A stretch of 64,000 bases of DNA from Terasakiella sp. SH-1 (GTDB lineage: Bacteria > Pseudomonadota > Alphaproteobacteria > Rhodospirillales > Terasakiellaceae). The DNA is taken from positions 2,901,501-2,965,500 of the forward strand of contig NZ_CP038255.1 of assembly GCF_004564135.1 (NCBI RefSeq), read 5' to 3'. The number at the start of each line of letters is the position of its first letter. Position 1 is the first letter of the stretch. This document shows positions 60,682-64,000 of this stretch, piece after piece. Position numbers and translations under genes: made by a program. The notes under the pieces were generated by a model. The model did no database searches and was not told the DNA's origin. It was given only the letters and a program-made list of their open reading frames with translations.

Positions 60682-62463
60682 TTATACCAGCACACCGGAT
60701 TCGACACTGCCGCCATCTTCAGAAGCTTCTGTCTCTTCCGGGCCGAGGATAATTTCGTTATGCGCTGCACCAGACGGGATCATCGGGAAAACGCATTCTT
60801 CTGCATCAACCGAAATATCCACAATTGTTGGCAGATCAGAAGCAAAAGCTTCCTTGATCACATCATCCAGTTCTCCCGGTGTCGTCGCGCGCAGGCCCGT
60901 TGCACCGTAAGCTTCTGCCAGTTTGACGAAATCAGGCTGAGTTTCGATATGGCTTTCAGAATAACGCTCACCATGGAACATTTCCTGCCACTGGCGAACC
61001 ATACCCAAGAACTTGTTGTTCAGGATGAAACATTTCACCGGCAGACGGTACTGCATCAATGTCGCAATTTCTTGCAAGTTCATCTGGAAAGACCCATCAC
61101 CGGCGATGGCAATCACCAGCCCATCGGGATGTGCTGTTTGAACCCCCATGGCAGACGGGAAACCATAGCCCATAGTGCCCAGACCGCCAGATGTCATCCA
61201 ACGTTTTGGCTTGTCAAAACACAGGTGTTGCGCCGCCCACATCTGGTGCTGGCCCACTTCTGTTGTATAGAAGGTGTCTTTGCCTGTTTCTTTTGCCAAA
61301 TCACGGATACGTTCCAGCGCATATTGCGGCTTGATCACTTTATTGGACTTGGAATATTTCAGGCTATCAACCTTGCGCCATTCATTGATCTGGTTCCACC
61401 AGGCGTCCAGCGCCTTACCATCAACTTGTGCCTGATCGGCTTTCCAGTGTTTGATGAATTCTTCCAGAACATGGGCGACATCACCAATGATCGGCACATC
61501 CACAACAATGTTCTTGTTGATAGAGGACGGGTCGATATCCACGTGAATTTTCTTGGAATCCGGTGAAAATTTATCCAGCGCCCCGGTCACACGGTCATCA
61601 AAGCGTGCACCGATGTTGATCATCACATCACAATCATGCATCGCAAGGTTAGCTTCATAGGTGCCGTGCATCCCCATCATGCCGAGGAACTGATCATCAG
61701 AACCGGGGAACGCGCCCAGCCCCATCAGGGTCAAGGAACACGGGATACCTGTCATTTTCACCAGCTGGCTGAACAGGGTGCACGCCGCATCGCCAGAATT
61801 CACAATACCGCCACCGCCGTAGAACAACGGGCGCTTGGCATTTTTGATCAGCTCAATGGCTTCTTTAATATGGGCGGTTTCGCCTTTGGTCTGCGGCTTG
61901 TAAGACTTGTGTTCCACTTGCGCATTTTTCGCAGGCGTCGTGTAAGAGCCCAGTGCGAGTAGAACGTCTTTCGGCACATCAACCAGAACCGGGCCCGGAC
62001 GCCCAGAACGTGCGATATAATAAGCTTCGTGCAGGACACGCCCCAGCTCGTTAACGTCTTTTACCAAATAGTTATGTTTTGTAATGCCGCGCGTGATGCC
62101 TGTGATATCGGCTTCCTGAAAGGCATCATTACCGATCAAGGAGCTGGGAACCTGACCTGTCAAACAAACAAGCGGAACAGAATCCATCATGGCATCAACA
62201 AGACCTGTGACCGCGTTGGTCGCACCCGGACCGGATGTGACGAGCACAGTCCCCACTTTTCCGGTAGAGCGTGCATACCCTTCCGCAGCGTGGACAGCGG
62301 CCTGTTCGTGCTTCACCAGAATGTGGCGAAGGCCATTTTGTTTGAACAGCGCGTCATACAGCGGAAGAAGCACGCCACCCGGTAGCCCGAACATCACATC
62401 CACGCCTTGATCTTTCAAAGCTTGAATGATGATTTCAGAACCGGTCATTTCTTTCGTGGACAT
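60682..62463 (-). CDS. ilvB: Acetolactate synthase large subunit
   Basis: Thiamine-diphosphate enzyme, 593 residues, that makes acetolactate and acetohydroxybutyrate. N-terminal TPP domain with FGLPGGVLLPLYDALFKQNG and the catalytic glutamate in KHEQAAVHAAEGYARSTGKV; central domain with RFDDRVTGALDKF; C-terminal TPP-binding IAGDGSFQMNLQEIATLMQY. GGAGGA precedes the ATG. First gene of the ilvBNC unit. Named ilvI in some genomes. Confidence 0.96.
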   Translation of the reverse strand: MSTKEMTGSEIIIQALKDQGVDVMFGLPGGVLLPLYDALFKQNGLRHILVKHEQAAVHAAEGYARSTGKVGTVLVTSGPGATNAVTGLVDAMMDSVPLVCLTGQVPSSLIGNDAFQEADITGITRGITKHNYLVKDVNELGRVLHEAYYIARSGRPGPVLVDVPKDVLLALGSYTTPAKNAQVEHKSYKPQTKGETAHIKEAIELIKNAKRPLFYGGGGIVNSGDAACTLFSQLVKMTGIPCSLTLMGLGAFPGSDDQFLGMMGMHGTYEANLAMHDCDVMINIGARFDDRVTGALDKFSPDSKKIHVDIDPSSINKNIVVDVPIIGDVAHVLEEFIKHWKADQAQVDGKALDAWWNQINEWRKVDSLKYSKSNKVIKPQYALERIRDLAKETGKDTFYTTEVGQHQMWAAQHLCFDKPKRWMTSGGLGTMGYGFPSAMGVQTAHPDGLVIAIAGDGSFQMNLQEIATLMQYRLPVKCFILNNKFLGMVRQWQEMFHGERYSESHIETQPDFVKLAEAYGATGLRATTPGELDDVIKEAFASDLPTIVDISVDAEECVFPMIPSGAAHNEIILGPEETEASEDGGSVESGVLV

Positions 62464-62577
62464 GCAATTTTCCTCCGTCTCAACGAATTCTTTTCTTAAC
62501 GCTCAAATCGAGCATAGCAAAAGACGCCCGCGCAACTGCGCAGACTTCGAGCTGCGCAACCTAATCGCTCGCGCCCC

Positions 62578-63525
62578 CTAGGTCAACAAAAATTGACGAA
62601 TTTTATTATAAATTTCATCACGCAAACTTTCCGAATATTGCGCAGAATGGATTTTAGGGTTCGAAATCTGATTTCTGAACCATGTACATTGTCGTTTTGC
62701 AAACCGTCGCGTCTGCATTTGGGCTGTCTCACGCGCCTCTTCAAGGTTAATTTCACCACGTACATAAGAAAGAAGTTCCGGCACGCCCAACGCCTTCATC
62801 GCCGGGAGTTTAGGATCAAGTTTTTGTTCATTAAGCCAACGTACTTCTTCCACCGCGCCTTGTTCCAACATGATATTGAAACGGCGATCACAGCGCTCAT
62901 AAAGGATATCACGCGGCGGCATGATCACATGGGTGTCATAATCAGCTTTGAGCACAGGTTCCGGTTTAATTTCACGTTGCAGTAGCGCCAAAGACTTGCC
63001 TGTGGTTTCCAAAACCTCCAAGGCACGACAGATTCGTTGCATATCACGCGGTTTGAGTCGCCCCGCCATTTCTGGGTCTTTTTGCTGCAATTCTTCATAT
63101 AGCACCTCAACCCCTTCCATATCGCCGCGGCGGCGCACCTCATTACGAATCTCATCAGGGATGGCAGGCAGTTGAGAGATCCCTTGCACCAATGTCTTTA
63201 TATAAAGGCCCGTGCCCCCCGTCACCACAGGCAGTTTTCCTCCTGCCCAAGCCTTCTTGATCTCTTCAATACACATTTTTTCCCACAGACCTGCCGAACA
63301 GGTCTCAGACGGGTCCATCACCTGATAAAGGCGATGAGGCACGCGGGCTTCATCTTCTGGGCGGGGGCAGGCCGTGACAATGGGCAGGCCGCGATAGATT
63401 TGCATGGAATCGGCGTTGATAATCACCCCGTCAAATTCCAGGGCTACATCCATGGCCGTGGCGGACTTGCCACTGGCGGTGGGGCCACCAATGACCACCA
63501 CCTTATTTTTCGCGCTCTCAGGCAT
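62578..63525 (-). CDS. miaA: tRNA dimethylallyltransferase
   Basis: Adds the isopentenyl group to A37 of tRNAs reading UNN codons. P-loop VVIGGPTASGKSATAMDVAL, substrate-site NADSMQIYRGLPIVTACPRP, VTGGTGLYIKTLVQGISQLP and C-terminal QTRRFAKRQCTWFRNQ all match; 315 residues. It reads toward ilvB, whose start is 114 bases past the miaA stop; that gap has a TGCGCAG/CTGCGCA hairpin that may be a weak terminator or leader element. Confidence 0.95.
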   Translation of the reverse strand: MPESAKNKVVVIGGPTASGKSATAMDVALEFDGVIINADSMQIYRGLPIVTACPRPEDEARVPHRLYQVMDPSETCSAGLWEKMCIEEIKKAWAGGKLPVVTGGTGLYIKTLVQGISQLPAIPDEIRNEVRRRGDMEGVEVLYEELQQKDPEMAGRLKPRDMQRICRALEVLETTGKSLALLQREIKPEPVLKADYDTHVIMPPRDILYERCDRRFNIMLEQGAVEEVRWLNEQKLDPKLPAMKALGVPELLSYVRGEINLEEARETAQMQTRRFAKRQCTWFRNQISNPKIHSAQYSESLRDEIYNKIRQFLLT

Positions 63526-63591
63526 AGACTTTATCGCCTTCCTCTGGCATAAACTTTCGCATCTGCAAAATTAACAAGTACACTTAAATTA

Positions 63592-64000
63592 ATGTCCTAC
63601 GTTCTGACCCTTATTGCAAACCCTGACAAGCAACAAATCACCATTGATGATATTTGCGCCCATATTGACGGGGCCCAACCGGTCTGCTTGTCTGAAAACG
63701 AGGCTTATGACGTTCCGATTACCGAGGTCATTAACTTAACCGCTCTGCAAGAGACCCTGCCCCATTGTGACCTGATTTTCCAAAAGGCAGAAGGGCGACA
63801 GAAAACCCTGCTCATCGCCGATATGGATTCCACCATCGTCACAGGTGAAACGCTGGATGATCTGGCAGAATATGCTGGCCTGAAAGAAAAAGTGGCTGAG
63901 ATTACCACCCGTGCCATGAACGGTGAAATCCCGTTTCGTGATGCCTTGAAAGAACGCGTTGCCATGCTTAAGGGCTTGTCTGAGGATTTCCTGTCCAAAG
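63592..64000 (+). CDS. serB: Phosphoserine phosphatase (5' part)
   Basis: Last step of serine synthesis. N-terminal part is the small domain before the HAD core (MSYVLTLIANPDKQQITIDD), followed by HAD motif I in IADMDSTIVTGETLDDLAEY, with the cap region TRAMNGEIPFRDALKERVAM. The frame is still open at the window end. Divergent from miaA, with 66 bases between start codons, an order seen widely in Rhodospirillales. Confidence 0.95.
   Translation, partial: MSYVLTLIANPDKQQITIDDICAHIDGAQPVCLSENEAYDVPITEVINLTALQETLPHCDLIFQKAEGRQKTLLIADMDSTIVTGETLDDLAEYAGLKEKVAEITTRAMNGEIPFRDALKERVAMLKGLSEDFLSK

Noticed and set aside
62519-62560. Terminator or attenuator between miaA and ilvB
   Set aside because: A TGCGCAG/CTGCGCA stem exists, but the T run is 15 bases away and no leader ORF rich in branched-chain residues was found, so it is not listed as a feature.
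63705-63998. 97-codon minus-strand frame at the right edge
   Set aside because: It is the reverse complement of serB, whose frame has clear HAD motifs.

Overview
This window is chromosomal DNA from an alphaproteobacterium, most likely a marine Rhodospirillales/Thalassospirales-type organism (Terasakiella or Magnetospirillum-like). That placement is an inference from gene content: the mreB-mreC-mreD-mrdA-rodA block followed by leuA, ilvC-ilvN-ilvB, miaA and serB, the ErcA/ErcS-type pair, and a moderate GC content. No rRNA is present to confirm it.

Layout. 1-19970 is core chromosome: the 3' part of uvrC; a solute-binding protein; an operon pgsA-mobB-moeA-moaD-moaE (phospholipid and molybdenum-cofactor synthesis); an IS1595-type insertion and a small terminal-repeat (MITE-like) element; a LOG-type protein; a GDT1-type manganese exporter; a hemerythrin-fold protein that has lost most iron ligands; an HD-GYP protein; ygiQ, gph, an ErcA-like dehydrogenase overlapping an ErcS-like hybrid kinase; then glmU-glmS.

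19962 to about 44430 is a mosaic genomic island between the 3' end of glmS and a tRNA-Gln(UUG) gene, with an intact tyrosine recombinase next to the tRNA. It is full of broken genes: serine-recombinase pieces, a VirD4/TraG coupling-protein piece, two tyrosine-recombinase pieces, a primase split into three frames, a phage-type adenine methyltransferase tail, a HEPN-like gene with an internal TGA, a membrane-protein gene with an early in-frame TAG, and several head-to-tail or tail-to-tail gene chimeras. Two inverted copies of one IS3-family element flank a higBA toxin-antitoxin operon. At least four toxin-antitoxin pairs survive intact (HigBA, ParDE, DUF6516/HVO_A0114-type, a second ParE/ParD-type pair), as expected of an island kept by addiction. 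A cluster of GTTGCC repeats looks like an old replication origin or binding array. A predicted nucleotidyltransferase and a DUF2321 zinc-ribbon protein sit convergently beside the integrase and are the most likely fresh cargo.

44428-64000 is core again: tRNA-Gln, ispE overlapping a TPR lipoprotein gene, a PAS histidine kinase followed by an unrecognised acidic two-part protein, the elongation cell-wall cluster (rodA, mrdA, mreD, mreC, mreB, all minus strand), leuA with a leucine-rich leader ORF and a switchable hairpin, a candidate small RNA ending in a strong terminator, then ilvC, ilvN, ilvB (branched-chain amino acids), miaA, and the start of serB.

The signals not explained by ordinary genes that most deserve checking are the two structured RNAs (23322-23408 and 58800-58945), the leuA leader, the GTTGCC array, the 100-bp inverted repeat that reaches into the glmS stop codon, and the nonsense codons inside otherwise well-preserved genes.
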